From Paenibacillus rhizovicinus (GTDB lineage: Bacteria > Bacillota > Bacilli > Paenibacillales > Paenibacillaceae): a stretch of 64,000 nucleotides of DNA. Made by a program: the position numbers and the translations under genes. Numbering within the stretch: position 1 is the first letter of the stretch; the number at the start of each line of letters is the position of its first letter. The stretch is from the NCBI RefSeq assembly GCF_010365285.1, contig NZ_CP048286.1, positions 1,879,001-1,943,000 on the forward strand. Reading direction: 5' to 3'. The notes beneath the pieces are model-generated. The model was not told where the DNA came from. It was given only the letters and a program-made list of their open reading frames with translations, and did not search any database. Positions 52,360 to 61,596 of the stretch are shown here, in pieces.

Positions 52360-52938
52360 CTATCCTTGCTGCCTTTCGATGACAACCAACAGCACCGCTG
52401 CAGCCAGGCCCAAACGGCGGTCCAGCCGGTTGTCCGTATCGAGCCCAAAGTCCAAATTCAGCTTGCCGACGAACGGATTCAGGTCTTGCTTAAACAGCGC
52501 AACCCGCTCCCCGCCCATCTCTACGTGGAATTTCTGCGGAATCAAGTTGGTCAAGAACCTTCTAAGGAGCGCCATAAGCGCGCTGTCCTCCTTAATAAGC
52601 CCGATCTCTGTCTCCCTGGCATCCATGATCGCCCACTCGTCCTTCAGCATCGACTTCATGCCTTTGCGGCGAAGGGAGCCGAGCCTTTCTCCAGTGGCGG
52701 AATCGACGACGTCATAGGTCGCGGAGAAATCGATGACGCTGCGCGCCTGAATGGAAATGAGCTCGTCTTGCATCGAATCGTCGGCAAACAGCCGAATATC
52801 TTCTTTCAGCTTGAACGCTTTCATTTTCGAAAAGAGTACCGGTTGTCCGCTGCTGTCGAAAATATCGATGTTCGCTCCCGCGAGCGACATGATCTGTTTT
52901 CTGACGAGGTATTGCGTATGCGTGAATTTAGGATTCAT
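52360..52938 (-). CDS. LURP-one-related (LOR/scramblase-like) protein
   Basis: The 192-residue protein has the 12-stranded barrel pattern of LURP-one/scramblase folds: TQYLVRKQIMSLAGANIDIFDSSGQPVLFSKMKAFK, then DFSATYDVVDSATGERLGSLRRKGMKSMLKDEWAIMD, and a C-terminal hydrophobic helix (GLAAAVLLVVIE). The role in bacteria is unknown. GCAGGAGG precedes ATG 52938. It is the first gene of a two-gene unit with the YcaQ-like protein. Confidence 0.82.
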   Translation of the reverse strand: MNPKFTHTQYLVRKQIMSLAGANIDIFDSSGQPVLFSKMKAFKLKEDIRLFADDSMQDELISIQARSVIDFSATYDVVDSATGERLGSLRRKGMKSMLKDEWAIMDARETEIGLIKEDSALMALLRRFLTNLIPQKFHVEMGGERVALFKQDLNPFVGKLNLDFGLDTDNRLDRRLGLAAAVLLVVIERQQG

Positions 52939-53039
52939 GGACAGCCTCCTGCGACTTTAGTTACCAAACATAAAATTCGACAACTTGGCGGTGACTCCTT
53001 CCTAAAAGAAAAAGGAGAGGCCCGGCACGAGCGCCAAAT

Positions 53040-53063
53040 AGACCATCCCATGGAGGATGGTCT
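53040..53063. other. Perfect 9-bp inverted repeat
   Basis: AGACCATCC and GGATGGTCT flank CATGGA. It begins the tandem repeat tract and may serve as a weak terminator or be part of the repeat itself. Confidence 0.5.
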
Positions 53064-53157
53064 TGGATGGTTTTGGATAGTCTTGGTTGGTCTTGGATGA
53101 TCTCGGATGGTCCTGGTTGGTCTTGGATGATCTTGGTTGGTCTTGATTGGTCTCCAT
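53058..53157. repeat. Degenerate tandem repeats (TTGGTCTTGGATGATC-type)
   Basis: About six to seven units of 15-16 bp, variants of GGTTGGTCTTGGATGATC, fill 100 bp between the tdh stop and the LURP-one-related promoter. They form no real gene. Confidence 0.8.
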
Positions 53158-53198
53158 TGTCTACGGATGCCGCCAGACGGAAGCGCATCGAAGTCCGG

Positions 53199-54197
53199 CT
53201 AGGACACCTGCTTATCGACAGCCGATCCGCCCTCGACGCTCGCTTCCTTGCCGGGGCCGGCCGCGATATGGCAGAGCATATCCCGCGCCATCCGCTCCAG
53301 CGTGAAGCTCGGCTTGAACCCCCACTCCTCCCGGGCGGCGGAGATGTCGAGCTGATTCGGCCAGCTTTCCGCGATTTGCTGCCTTACCGGATCGACCTGG
53401 TAGGCCAGCCGGAAATCCGGAATCGTCCTGCGGATCTCGGCGGCCAGCAGTTCCGGATCGAAGCTCATCGCCGATACGTTGTAGGCGTTGCGGTTGACCA
53501 GCTGCGCGGAGTCGGTTTCCATCAGCGTCACGATCGCGTCGATGGCGTCCGGCATATACATCATATCCATGAACGTGCCCGGTCCGATAAAGGAGGTATA
53601 CGCGCCGGAGCGAACCGCTTCGAAAAACATCTCCACCGCGTAATCGGTCGTTCCGCCGCCCGGCGGCGTCAAGTAGGAGATCAGGCCCGGGAAGCGCAGA
53701 CCCCGCGTGTCTACGCCGAATTTCGCGTAGTAATAATCGCACAGCAGCTCTCCGGCCACTTTATTGATCCCGTACATCGTCACGGGCCGCTGAACGGTCA
53801 CCTGCGGCGTAGCATCCTTCGGGGACGCGGGGCCGAATACGCCGATCGAACTCGGGGTGAAGAAGCGGCATCCCAGCTCTTTGGCCGTCTCGAGCGCGTT
53901 AATGAGCCCGCCCATGTTAAGATGCCACGCGAACAGCGGGCTCTTCTCGGCTGTCGCGGACAGGAGCGCCGCCAAGTGGATGATCGTATCGGCCTTATAA
54001 TGGCGAGCGACGTCATATATTGCGCGCTGGTCGTTGACGTCGAGCAATTCGAACGGCCCTTCATCCTGGCCAACCCCGCTGCGGTCCGGCATGATATCGG
54101 TCGCGATGACATGCTGCGCGCCGTAAAGCTGCCGCAGCCTAGCCGTCAGCTCGCTGCCGATTTGACCGGAAGCCCCGGTAATCATAATGGTTTTCAT
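53199..54197 (-). CDS. tdh: L-threonine 3-dehydrogenase, epimerase-like SDR type
   Basis: The 332-residue NAD enzyme has the extended-SDR start MITGASGQIGSELT and Tyr-x3-Lys in TMYGINKVAGELL. The TDH-specific segments are SSIGVFGPASP, RFPGLISY and PPGGGTTDYAVEMFF. It oxidises L-threonine to 2-amino-3-ketobutyrate, the substrate of the enzyme encoded just upstream. GAGGGGAA precedes ATG 54197, about 70 bp after kbl. The kbl-tdh pair forms one operon. Confidence 0.92.
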   Translation of the reverse strand: MKTIMITGASGQIGSELTARLRQLYGAQHVIATDIMPDRSGVGQDEGPFELLDVNDQRAIYDVARHYKADTIIHLAALLSATAEKSPLFAWHLNMGGLINALETAKELGCRFFTPSSIGVFGPASPKDATPQVTVQRPVTMYGINKVAGELLCDYYYAKFGVDTRGLRFPGLISYLTPPGGGTTDYAVEMFFEAVRSGAYTSFIGPGTFMDMMYMPDAIDAIVTLMETDSAQLVNRNAYNVSAMSFDPELLAAEIRRTIPDFRLAYQVDPVRQQIAESWPNQLDISAAREEWGFKPSFTLERMARDMLCHIAAGPGKEASVEGGSAVDKQVS

Positions 54198-54267
54198 TTC
54201 CGAATTCCCCTCCTGTTATGCGCTCCCGACAATTCGTAACGGCTCGCCGGCACGGCGTCGCGCCTGC

Positions 54268-55458
54268 TTATTCCAGGCCGATCCGCTTCTTCACCTTCCC
54301 GTAGACGGCCAGCGCCTCGTCCAGCATGGCTGTCGTATGCGCAGCCGTAGGCATATTCCGAATGCGTCCCAAGCCCTTCGGCACGGTCGGGAAGACGATC
54401 GCTTTGGCATACACGCCTTCCGCCAGCAGCTCGCGGCTGAACCGCTGCGTCTGCTTCTCTTCCCCGATGATGCAAGGAATAATCGGCGTCTCGGTATGTC
54501 CGGTACGGAAGCCGAGCTGCTCCAGTCCCTGGCGGAAATACTCGGCGTTGCGCCACAGTCGTGCCTGCAGCTCCGTGCTGTCCATTAAGATATCGAGGGC
54601 GGCGACGCAAGCTGCGGCGATGGCCGGCGGCGTGGCGGTCGAGAACAGGAACGGCCGGCTTCGCGCTTTCAGCCATTCGATGAGCTCCTGCTTGCCCGCG
54701 ACGTATCCGCCGACAACGCCGATCGCCTTGGACAACGTGCCGATCTGGAAGTCGACCCGGTCGGACAGGCCGAAGTGCTTGACCGTGCCCGCCCCTTCTC
54801 CCAATACGCCGGATCCATGCGCATCGTCGACGTACGTGATCAAGTCGTAGCGCTCGGCGATAGCTACGATTTCCGGCAGCTTCGCGATGTCGCCGTCCAT
54901 CGAGAAGACGCCGTCGGTAATGACCATGATTTTGGCGTACTGGCCGGATTCCCTCGCGGCGCGCGCTACGCGCTCCAACTCCTCCATGTCCGAATGCTTG
55001 TAGCGGATTACCTTCGCCTTCGACAAGCGGCAGCCGTCGATGATGGATGCATGATTGAGTTCGTCGGAGAGAATGGCATCGCCCGCATCCATGACGGCGG
55101 AAATCGCGGCCATATTGCAGTTGAAGCCCGATTGATAAGCGATGGCGGATTCGGTCTGCTTGAATCGCGCCAGCTTCGCTTCCAGCTCCCCGTGAATCTC
55201 CATCGTGCCGTTGATCGTGCGCACCGCGCCGGCGCCGACGCCGTATTGGCGCAGCGCCTTCTCGGCCGCGGCGATCAGGCGCTCGTCGCTTGCCAAGCCC
55301 AAATAATTGTTCGAAGACAAGTTAATGAGCGAACGGTCCTTGATTCGGATCGTCGGGCCGTTGCCGCCCTGCAGCGCATCGATTTGATTGAATAGCCCGT
55401 TCTGCTTGAGCTCTTCCAGACTGCTCCGCACGAATCGCGTCAATGATGGACTGGACAT
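54268..55458 (-). CDS. kbl: Glycine C-acetyltransferase (2-amino-3-ketobutyrate CoA ligase)
   Basis: The 396-residue PLP enzyme of the alpha-oxoamine synthase family has [34 protein letters not shown] and the PLP-Lys in [18 protein letters not shown]. It splits 2-amino-3-ketobutyrate with CoA into glycine and acetyl-CoA. ATG 55456-55458 is chosen because AAAGGAG lies eight bases upstream; an ATG two codons earlier is too close to that site. It is divergent from an XRE-cupin regulator that probably controls it. Confidence 0.94.
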   Translation of the reverse strand: MSSPSLTRFVRSSLEELKQNGLFNQIDALQGGNGPTIRIKDRSLINLSSNNYLGLASDERLIAAAEKALRQYGVGAGAVRTINGTMEIHGELEAKLARFKQTESAIAYQSGFNCNMAAISAVMDAGDAILSDELNHASIIDGCRLSKAKVIRYKHSDMEELERVARAARESGQYAKIMVITDGVFSMDGDIAKLPEIVAIAERYDLITYVDDAHGSGVLGEGAGTVKHFGLSDRVDFQIGTLSKAIGVVGGYVAGKQELIEWLKARSRPFLFSTATPPAIAAACVAALDILMDSTELQARLWRNAEYFRQGLEQLGFRTGHTETPIIPCIIGEEKQTQRFSRELLAEGVYAKAIVFPTVPKGLGRIRNMPTAAHTTAMLDEALAVYGKVKKRIGLE

Positions 55459-55511
55459 GGTCATTTCTCCTTTGGTCACGCAGGTTTATATGGCATATTA
55501 TACATAAATAC

Positions 55512-55525
55512 GTTATAACGCACAA
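55512..55525. promoter_or_regulatory. Putative XRE-cupin operator, copy 1
   Basis: GTTATAACGCACAA lies in the divergent kbl/regulator promoter region and contains the palindrome CGTTATAACG. The same 14 bases recur after the regulator gene. Confidence 0.55.
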
Positions 55526-55591
55526 TAACTTTTCGACTTTTTCAATCGCTTCGGATAAAATGAGGAATAAAGACGGGCGCAGGAGGAACGA

Positions 55592-56143
55592 ATGGAACAG
55601 ATTCATATCAAGCTAGGGAAGAACTTGAAGGCCGTCCGCCAGACGCGCGGCCTTAGCCTGGATAAAGTATCCGAACTGACCGGCGTCAGCAAGGCGATGC
55701 TCGGGCAGATCGAACGCGGCGAGACGAGCCCCACCATTTCGACGATTTGGAAGATCGCCAATGGGCTGCGGTTATCATTCACCTCGCTGATCGAGAAGCC
55801 CCCCGGGGAGGTCGCGGTCGTGGCGAAACAGGATATCGAGCCGTTGCTCGAAGAGGATGGGAAATTCCGTTCGTATCCCATGTTTCCTTTCGATCCGTCG
55901 AAGAAGTTCGAGGCGTACGCCGTCGAGATGGACCAAGGTTCCACGCATGCGTCCGAGGCTCACAGCCCTGGCGTCGAGGAGTACGTGCTGGTGTCGTTCG
56001 GAACGCTCGTGGTCGACATCCAGAATACTTCCTATCACGTCAACGAAGGGGACGCCGTGCGGTTCGCGGCCGATCAGCCGCATATCTATCGAAATGCGGG
56101 CGAAGGCCTGCTGCGGTATAATGCGATCATTTATTATCCGTAA
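55592..56143 (+). CDS. XRE-family regulator with C-terminal cupin
   Basis: The 183-residue protein has an XRE HTH (residues about 8-62, VRQTRGLSLDKVSELTGVS, then ISTIWKIANGL) and a small-molecule-binding cupin (about 105-180, HSPGVEEYVLV, then GDAVRFAADQPHIYRN). It resembles regulators of amino-acid catabolism. GCAGGAGG precedes ATG 55592. Being divergent from kbl-tdh, it is the likely local regulator of threonine degradation. Confidence 0.9.
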   Translation: MEQIHIKLGKNLKAVRQTRGLSLDKVSELTGVSKAMLGQIERGETSPTISTIWKIANGLRLSFTSLIEKPPGEVAVVAKQDIEPLLEEDGKFRSYPMFPFDPSKKFEAYAVEMDQGSTHASEAHSPGVEEYVLVSFGTLVVDIQNTSYHVNEGDAVRFAADQPHIYRNAGEGLLRYNAIIYYP

Positions 56144-56209
56144 ACTTCATTCCCCCATGTATGCGATGACGCACACAACGAATGGAATTTATTCGTTTAC
56201 CGATCGTAT

Positions 56210-56223
56210 GTTATAACGCACAA
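56210..56223. promoter_or_regulatory. Putative XRE-cupin operator, copy 2
   Basis: GTTATAACGCACAA is identical to copy 1 at 55512 and in the same orientation. It lies 67 bp after the regulator stop and just before its terminator. Confidence 0.45.
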
Positions 56224-56269
56224 AACAGCGTGAGCAGCGGCATTAAGCCGGGCTCACGCTGTTTTGTTT
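56223..56269 (+). terminator. Terminator after the XRE-cupin gene
   Basis: AAACAGCGTGAGC pairs with GCTCACGCTGTTT, followed by TGTTT. Confidence 0.85.
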
Positions 56270-56291
56270 ACTAGAAATGGAACCTTGTTCG

Positions 56292-57569
56292 TTAACGTGT
56301 CAGTTGACTCTTCCCTGCTGAACGAAGCTCAGCCGCATACGCATCCAGATCGATGGCCTTCCCGCCATTCAGACGCGATTCCTCGGCAGCGAAGGCCATC
56401 AAGTGGCTGCGGACCGAAGCAGATGCCGACGTCAAGCTCTCTTGACCGCCATAGTTCCTCACTTCGTCCAGGAAGCTGCTGACGATGCCCGCATCGCCTC
56501 CGCCATGTCCGCTGGACTGTTCGGCAATGGTGAGTTCAGTCTTCCTATGCGTAAGGAAATCGAATATCGTAATAATGTTCCCTTCGCCGCGCAGCTCCCC
56601 TCTGGTCCCCATAATTTGAATTCGGCGCTCTTGCTCGAAGGTAAAGCCGCACATGCTGAAGATCGCCGTCGCTCCGCTCTCAAATTCCATGTTGACTACT
56701 TGATGGTCCACGACATTGTTGTCGCTCTTATATACGCAACGACCGTAGTTCGTATCTCTCAATCCCTGCACGATCTTCTCCTGGGAAAGATCCGGCGCGA
56801 AATGTCTAGCCCAAGGCTTGAATTGATCGCTCAAATAAAAGCGCTGCGCAGCATAAGGGCAGGTCGATTGCACGCGGCAGTCAAGGCACCGTTCCGCTGC
56901 CCCTTCGGGCGCATTGGCCTCGCGGAAATGCATCAGGGAACCAAACGAGCTGATCTTCGTACACGCCTGATCCATCAGCCATGATAGAACATCCATGTCA
57001 TGACAAGATTTTGCGAGAATCATCGGGCTCGATTGCTCGGCGTTATTCCAATTGCCTCGGACGAAGCTATGGGCGATATGCCAATAGCCGACGTTTTCAT
57101 TCAGCTGAATGGATACGATATCTCCGATGTGCCCCGCTTGAATCGTCTCTTTGATCGCGCTCCAGAACGGCGTATAGCGCAGTACGTGACATATGGTCAG
57201 AAGTCTGTCGTTCTCTTCGGCGACTCTCTCCATCTCAAGACATTCTTGCGGATTGGGAGACATGGGCTTCTCTAGAAGAACATGATAGTTATTGTTCAGC
57301 GCAAGGATCGTCGGCTGGAAGTGCATTTGATCCTGCGTGCAGATGACAGCAATATCCGCCAGCTTTCCTTCGGCGAGCAGCTCCTCCCACGATTCGTACG
57401 CACGCTCGGCTGGAATGCTATGGTCATTGGCGAATTTTGTCCGCCTTTTGGAATCGGCTTCCGCTACTGCGACGAATTTGAGCTCATACGGATAATGGAG
57501 GGCGTAGGGCGCGTAACTTCCTGCACCGCGCGCGCCAGCTCCGATTAATACAGCTGTTAATTGCTTCAT
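56292..57569 (-). CDS. Gfo/Idh/MocA-family oxidoreductase with Cys cluster
   Basis: The 425-residue protein has a Rossmann start TAVLIGAGARGAGSYAPYAL, the HVLLEKPMSP motif and a catalytic-domain ILAKSCHDMDVLSWL. An insertion (about 220-245) carries four Cys in CLDCRVQSTCPYAA-type spacing, seen in a subgroup of this family and probably binding a metal. It likely oxidises a sugar derivative. GGGGAGAAG precedes ATG 57569. It is transcribed alone, with a putative LacI operator upstream. Confidence 0.88.
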   Translation of the reverse strand: MKQLTAVLIGAGARGAGSYAPYALHYPYELKFVAVAEADSKRRTKFANDHSIPAERAYESWEELLAEGKLADIAVICTQDQMHFQPTILALNNNYHVLLEKPMSPNPQECLEMERVAEENDRLLTICHVLRYTPFWSAIKETIQAGHIGDIVSIQLNENVGYWHIAHSFVRGNWNNAEQSSPMILAKSCHDMDVLSWLMDQACTKISSFGSLMHFREANAPEGAAERCLDCRVQSTCPYAAQRFYLSDQFKPWARHFAPDLSQEKIVQGLRDTNYGRCVYKSDNNVVDHQVVNMEFESGATAIFSMCGFTFEQERRIQIMGTRGELRGEGNIITIFDFLTHRKTELTIAEQSSGHGGGDAGIVSSFLDEVRNYGGQESLTSASASVRSHLMAFAAEESRLNGGKAIDLDAYAAELRSAGKSQLTR

Positions 57570-57676
57570 GTTTACTCTTCTCCCCTGTCAGTTCAAATTG
57601 AAAGCTTGCCCAATTCGCACCAAATTCACTTCATTACAGCAATCATATTTGGAATAAACACTTCATGTCAACGTAT

Positions 57677-57690
57677 ATTTGGCTCCAAAT
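57677..57690. promoter_or_regulatory. Putative LacI operator upstream of the Gfo/Idh gene
   Basis: ATTTGGCTCCAAAT is a perfect ATTTGG-NN-CCAAAT inverted repeat about 110 bp before the start. A further half-site CCAAAT lies near 57620. Confidence 0.6.
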
Positions 57691-57731
57691 TCTCATAACC
57701 CTCATCCTTCACTGCACGCTCAAAAAAAGAA

Positions 57732-57774
57732 CCTCTAAAGCGGCTCATCCTATGGGATGAACCGCATTTAGAGG
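57732..57774. terminator. Terminator after the LacI-family gene
   Basis: CCTCTAAA and an inner GGCTCATCC arm pair with GGGATGAACC and TTTAGAGG. A-rich DNA on its left gives a T tract on the minus strand. Confidence 0.8.
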
Positions 57775-57804
57775 CGCTTTTCGTCAAATTACCGCTTGTA
57801 ACGT

Positions 57805-58854
57805 TCAGCTTTCCTTATTCATGAAGGTTGACGATTGACGGACCACAAGTTCATACGGGAGCAGCACTTTGAGCGGCAGCGAATATTGACCCTCCACGTA
57901 ATTAACCAACATGTTTGCAGCCACTTCGCCGATTTCCGATTTCGGCACCTGCACGCTCGTGAGCGGCGGCGATGAATATTGCGCGAATTCAATATTATCC
58001 ATGCCAACGAATGCGATATCCTGCGGAATGCGATAACCCTTCTCTACAGCGGCGCGAAGCGCGGGTAACGCCAATGCGTCGCTTGCACAGAACATCGCGG
58101 TCGGCCGTTCATCCGCATTCAGCCTGCCAAGCATCTCGGTCATCAAGCTATAGCTCAAATCAACGTCCCATTTGGCATTAATAATCCAGCTTCGGTTCAG
58201 CTCGCTTCCAGTTTCGAGCATACCGAACTTGTAGCCTTGAAATCGTTCATCCTCATCCATTTCATTAGAGAATGAGGGTCCCCCGATAAATCCGATTTTC
58301 TTATGTCCCTGCGCAACCAGATGCCTGACCGCGGAACGCGCAGCTGAGAGACGGTCGCAATCGACGACGGGTACGGCTAAGCTATCATAATTCAAGCTGA
58401 CGCCAAGCACGCGCACGCCTTCTTCTTTCAAGACCTCAAACTGCTCCTTATCATACCAGGCAATCGAAAGAATGCCCTTCACTCCCGTTTCCCTGATCAA
58501 GGAGCGCAAGTAATGAGGACTCCCGATCTCTTCCCTCGCTATGATGAACGCGGGAGTTCTCCCAAGCTCGTACAATTTCTTGCGGAAACCGGACAGAATG
58601 CTTGTAAAGTACGGATGATAATCAAATGCGGACTGAGGCATGATACAGCCTATTGATTTCTCGATTGGATAGCCGGTTTTCGCTGCCAAAGGCGCTTCCT
58701 CGGCATCGATTTCATAGCCAATCTCATTCGCGACTTCTAATACTTTGCGCTTTGTCTCTTTACTGACAGGGCGATTGGCATCATTGCTGATCGCACGCGA
58801 TACAGTGGAAATCGATACTCCGAGCCTATCGGCAATATCCTTCAATGTCGGCAA
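57805..58854 (-). CDS. LacI-family transcriptional regulator
   Basis: The 349-residue protein has the LacI HTH and hinge (residues 1-55, TLKDIADRLGVSISTVSRAISND then VSKETKRKVLEVANEIGY) and a periplasmic-binding-like effector domain (about 60-340, GVKGILSIAW, KKIGFIGGPSF, AMFCASDALALPAL, FVGMDN). TTG 58854 follows GAGGAGGTG. Its own promoter region and those of the neighbouring Gfo/Idh gene and importer operon share ATTTGG-NN-CCAAAT-type sequences, so it is the likely repressor of this locus, probably with a sugar inducer. Confidence 0.9.
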   Translation of the reverse strand: MPTLKDIADRLGVSISTVSRAISNDANRPVSKETKRKVLEVANEIGYEIDAEEAPLAAKTGYPIEKSIGCIMPQSAFDYHPYFTSILSGFRKKLYELGRTPAFIIAREEIGSPHYLRSLIRETGVKGILSIAWYDKEQFEVLKEEGVRVLGVSLNYDSLAVPVVDCDRLSAARSAVRHLVAQGHKKIGFIGGPSFSNEMDEDERFQGYKFGMLETGSELNRSWIINAKWDVDLSYSLMTEMLGRLNADERPTAMFCASDALALPALRAAVEKGYRIPQDIAFVGMDNIEFAQYSSPPLTSVQVPKSEIGEVAANMLVNYVEGQYSLPLKVLLPYELVVRQSSTFMNKES

Positions 58855-58908
58855 ATTAACACCTCCTCGATTATGCTTATGTATTTATGTATGATACCTT
58901 TGGGTGGA

Positions 58909-58922
58909 ATTTGGTGTCAATC
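58909..58922. promoter_or_regulatory. Weak LacI-operator-like site upstream of lacI-type gene
   Basis: ATTTGGTGTCAATC keeps the left half-site and most of the right one. Its position 55 bp before the start fits autoregulation. Confidence 0.4.
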
Positions 58923-58990
58923 GCTCTCCAATCAACATGGAAGATATTTAACTCGTCATATCATAAGATCCTCCCGGTCGTTAAGATAAA

Positions 58991-59020
58991 AAAAGGAGCG
59001 TGAAAGCTCACACTCCTTCT
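58991..59020 (-). terminator. Terminator of the second importer operon
   Basis: GGAGCGTGA pairs with TCACACTCC (one mismatch), and AAAAAAAA on the plus strand gives a T tract on the minus strand. Confidence 0.8.
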
Positions 59021-59041
59021 TTACGATGGATGAGATAGGGA

Positions 59042-60670
59042 TTATTTCTTGAACGTCTCGTCGTAAGCTTTATTGATCAGCTCCAAAGCTCGCTCGGAGC
59101 CAAGCTTCTTAACCTGCGGAATGACTTTCGTATCCCAAGTGTCGATGCTTTGCTTGCCGATAATGACATTCACGGAAGCTTCCTCGACATACGTATCGAT
59201 CGCTGTTTTGATGTCGCCATATTCCTTCTGCTCTTTATCATCGGTAAATTTCGCATTAAAGGTCGCTTTACCGAAGGCGTTGTTCTCAGTTAAGAAGGCT
59301 ACCGACTTCTTCATTGCAGCACCATTCAGCTCATACGTATTAATGGCTTGTTGGTTTACGACCGTGAACAGGTCTTGATTGTTCAAGCCGGAATTCTTGA
59401 TACTGCCCTTCGGCGTTGCAGGCGTTTGGAAATCCTTCAAAAACTTAATCGTGCCGTCAGCGTTCTTGTCATACGATTCGCCTTCAATGCCGAATTGCAT
59501 GGCGTCGATTCCCTCGGGGCTGTACATCCAGTTCAATAAATTAACCAATTCGTCCTTGTATTTCGATTTGTTTGAAATCATTTTCAATGCTCCGTAATAA
59601 CCGCTTAGAACGATCGTACCCACTCTAGTATCGTTGTATTTCGGCTGAAGCATCGCCGTAAACTCAAAGCCCTCCGGAGTTTTGTCTCCCATGGTTTGAA
59701 TAATTTCGTCGCCGGCTTGCGGGTAGTCGATCGTCACGAAACCTTTGTTGGTAGCCAAGAGCTCGTTCCATTCTTCATCCGTAATCGTGGCGAAGTTGGG
59801 ATTCACCAGTCCTTCGGCATACAGCTTGTTCAAGAAGATCAGCGTATCCTTGTAGGCTTGGCTATCCGGACCGAAAACGTATTTTTGCGTCGCTTGATCC
59901 AGATAGAAGGAAGTGTCGCTCCCTCTGTAGTAAGCTTGGTTCTCGATCAAATGATTGGTTCCCCATCTCACAAAATACGGATAGGAATCCGGGTACAGCT
60001 TCTTCAGCTTCACTAACGTGTTGTATAAATCATCAAACGTTTCAAACTTCGTGGACAAGTTGTTTTTCGCGAAAATATCGGTTCTGCCGATTAATACCTC
60101 GTCGGCACGATAAGGAACATCGTACATTCTCGGAGCGCCGTAATAGTTGCTGTCCGGCGAACGAGCCAGATCCATGGCAGGCGTATATTTCTCCAGCATC
60201 GCTTTCATATTATCAAGCTTGCCGGACTCCATATATGGCGTCAAATTCAAGAACGCGCCTTGCGGGCCGTATTTATCCGCATATTTTTGTCCGCCTTGAA
60301 GCGACATCAAATCTGGCAGCTCGCCGGAGGCCAGCATCGTATTGATTTTCTCCGTAGCGTCTGCGCGAGAGACGTTAATAGGCTTGATTTTAATATTCGT
60401 GTACTTCTCGATCGTCTTGAACACTTCTTCGTCCCCCGTGTAAGGGGTATCTGCCGTAAAGAACCAATTGACTTGAATGGGCTTGGCGCTGATCTTCTCC
60501 GCTCCGGTTGCAGCAGGCTCTGCTTGTGTTTCATTCGAAGCGTTAGTCGTCGTTGCTGGTTCTGCGGCATTCGAAGATTTGTTGTTGTTGTTGTTGTTGT
60601 TGCTGTTGCTGTTGCACCCCGTAACAATCAACACAATGACCGCTACAAAAAAGATTAACAATCTTTTCAT
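59042..60670 (-). CDS. Extracellular sugar-binding lipoprotein (second importer)
   Basis: The 542-residue precursor has a lipoprotein signal (MKRLLIFFVAVIVLIV with lipobox VTGC, Cys19), a poly-Asn/Ser linker (about 20-35) and an LplA/YtcQ-type solute-binding domain (ASGELPDLMSLQGG, GAPRMYDVPYRADEVLIGR). It is the third gene of a LplB-LplC-lipoprotein operon. GAGGAGAG precedes ATG 60670. Substrate unknown; it differs clearly from the lipoprotein at 40622. Confidence 0.93.
   Translation of the reverse strand: MKRLLIFFVAVIVLIVTGCNSNSNNNNNNNKSSNAAEPATTTNASNETQAEPAATGAEKISAKPIQVNWFFTADTPYTGDEEVFKTIEKYTNIKIKPINVSRADATEKINTMLASGELPDLMSLQGGQKYADKYGPQGAFLNLTPYMESGKLDNMKAMLEKYTPAMDLARSPDSNYYGAPRMYDVPYRADEVLIGRTDIFAKNNLSTKFETFDDLYNTLVKLKKLYPDSYPYFVRWGTNHLIENQAYYRGSDTSFYLDQATQKYVFGPDSQAYKDTLIFLNKLYAEGLVNPNFATITDEEWNELLATNKGFVTIDYPQAGDEIIQTMGDKTPEGFEFTAMLQPKYNDTRVGTIVLSGYYGALKMISNKSKYKDELVNLLNWMYSPEGIDAMQFGIEGESYDKNADGTIKFLKDFQTPATPKGSIKNSGLNNQDLFTVVNQQAINTYELNGAAMKKSVAFLTENNAFGKATFNAKFTDDKEQKEYGDIKTAIDTYVEEASVNVIIGKQSIDTWDTKVIPQVKKLGSERALELINKAYDETFKK
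60581..60618. repeat. GTT trinucleotide run coding poly-Asn
   Basis: Consecutive GTT triplets with a few GCT on the plus strand encode the Asn-rich linker directly after the lipidated Cys. It is a likely slippage tract. Confidence 0.85.
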
Positions 60671-60701
60671 AACAAGACTCTCCTCTTTTTAATTTTATAT
60701 A

Positions 60702-61592
60702 TCATCCTTTTATTGAGCCTACCATCAGACTCTTCACAAAATACTTTTGTATAAAAGGATAAATACACATAATAGGAAGCGTGGATATAACAATAGATGC
60801 CATTTTCAACGATTCTGTAGGAGAGTGAGTTAAGTCAGCATAAGCGCCTTTATCGCTTGGATCGACGGATGCCGTAATCAATATACTTCTTAATATCATT
60901 TGCAACGGATATTTGGTGTTGTCATTCAAATAGAGCAGCGCTGAGAAATACCCATTCCAAATGCCGACTGCCGTAAACAAACCGATCGTGGCCAGAATTG
61001 GCTTGGAAAGCGGCAAGTAGATTCTGGCATAAATCTGAAGATTCGAGGCGCCATCAATTTGAGCGGATTCGCTCAAGGCCTCAGGTATATTCCTAAAGAA
61101 GGATCTCATTAGAATGACGTTCCACGCGGACAAAGCCCCGGGAAGAACCATAACCCAAAACGTATTGATCAGATTCATCGACTTGAATGCCAGATAGGTC
61201 GGAATCATGCCGCCGCTGAAAAACATCGTTACGATGTAGATTTGGGCGATATAGGACCGCATTTGAAACTTGTCTTTGGAAAGCGGATAAGCCGTAATGG
61301 AAGTGAAAAACAAGGTTAAGAGCGTACCGACCGCGGTATATAATATCGTGTTTCTGTACGCTGTATAAAAAACAGGGTGGTTAATCATCGTCTGGTATGC
61401 GCCTTTGTCAAAACCGCGCGGATAGAACGAAACCTTCCCCGCCATGACTTCCGCCGGATCGCTGATCGAAACGGATAGAACGTAGGCAAAAGGATACAGC
61501 ATGATCAAGACGGTAATCGCTAATATGATATAGACGATGGCAAGAAAAACCTGATCTTCGATCGGATCTCTAATTCTGTTCGGATTTTTCAT
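60702..61592 (-). CDS. Sugar ABC transporter permease, LplC/YtcP type (second importer)
   Basis: The 296-residue permease has six membrane helices, the loop SESAQIDGASNLQIYARIYLP and the typical end QKYFVKSLMVGSIKG. ATG 61592 lies just after the stop of the partner permease; a possible start at 61613 would overlap that gene by 17 bases. No ATPase gene is nearby. Confidence 0.92.
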   Translation of the reverse strand: MKNPNRIRDPIEDQVFLAIVYIILAITVLIMLYPFAYVLSVSISDPAEVMAGKVSFYPRGFDKGAYQTMINHPVFYTAYRNTILYTAVGTLLTLFFTSITAYPLSKDKFQMRSYIAQIYIVTMFFSGGMIPTYLAFKSMNLINTFWVMVLPGALSAWNVILMRSFFRNIPEALSESAQIDGASNLQIYARIYLPLSKPILATIGLFTAVGIWNGYFSALLYLNDNTKYPLQMILRSILITASVDPSDKGAYADLTHSPTESLKMASIVISTLPIMCIYPFIQKYFVKSLMVGSIKG

Positions 61593-61596
61593 CCCA

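Noticed and set aside
53058-53157. CRISPR array
   Set aside because: Units are contiguous and degenerate, with no unique spacers.
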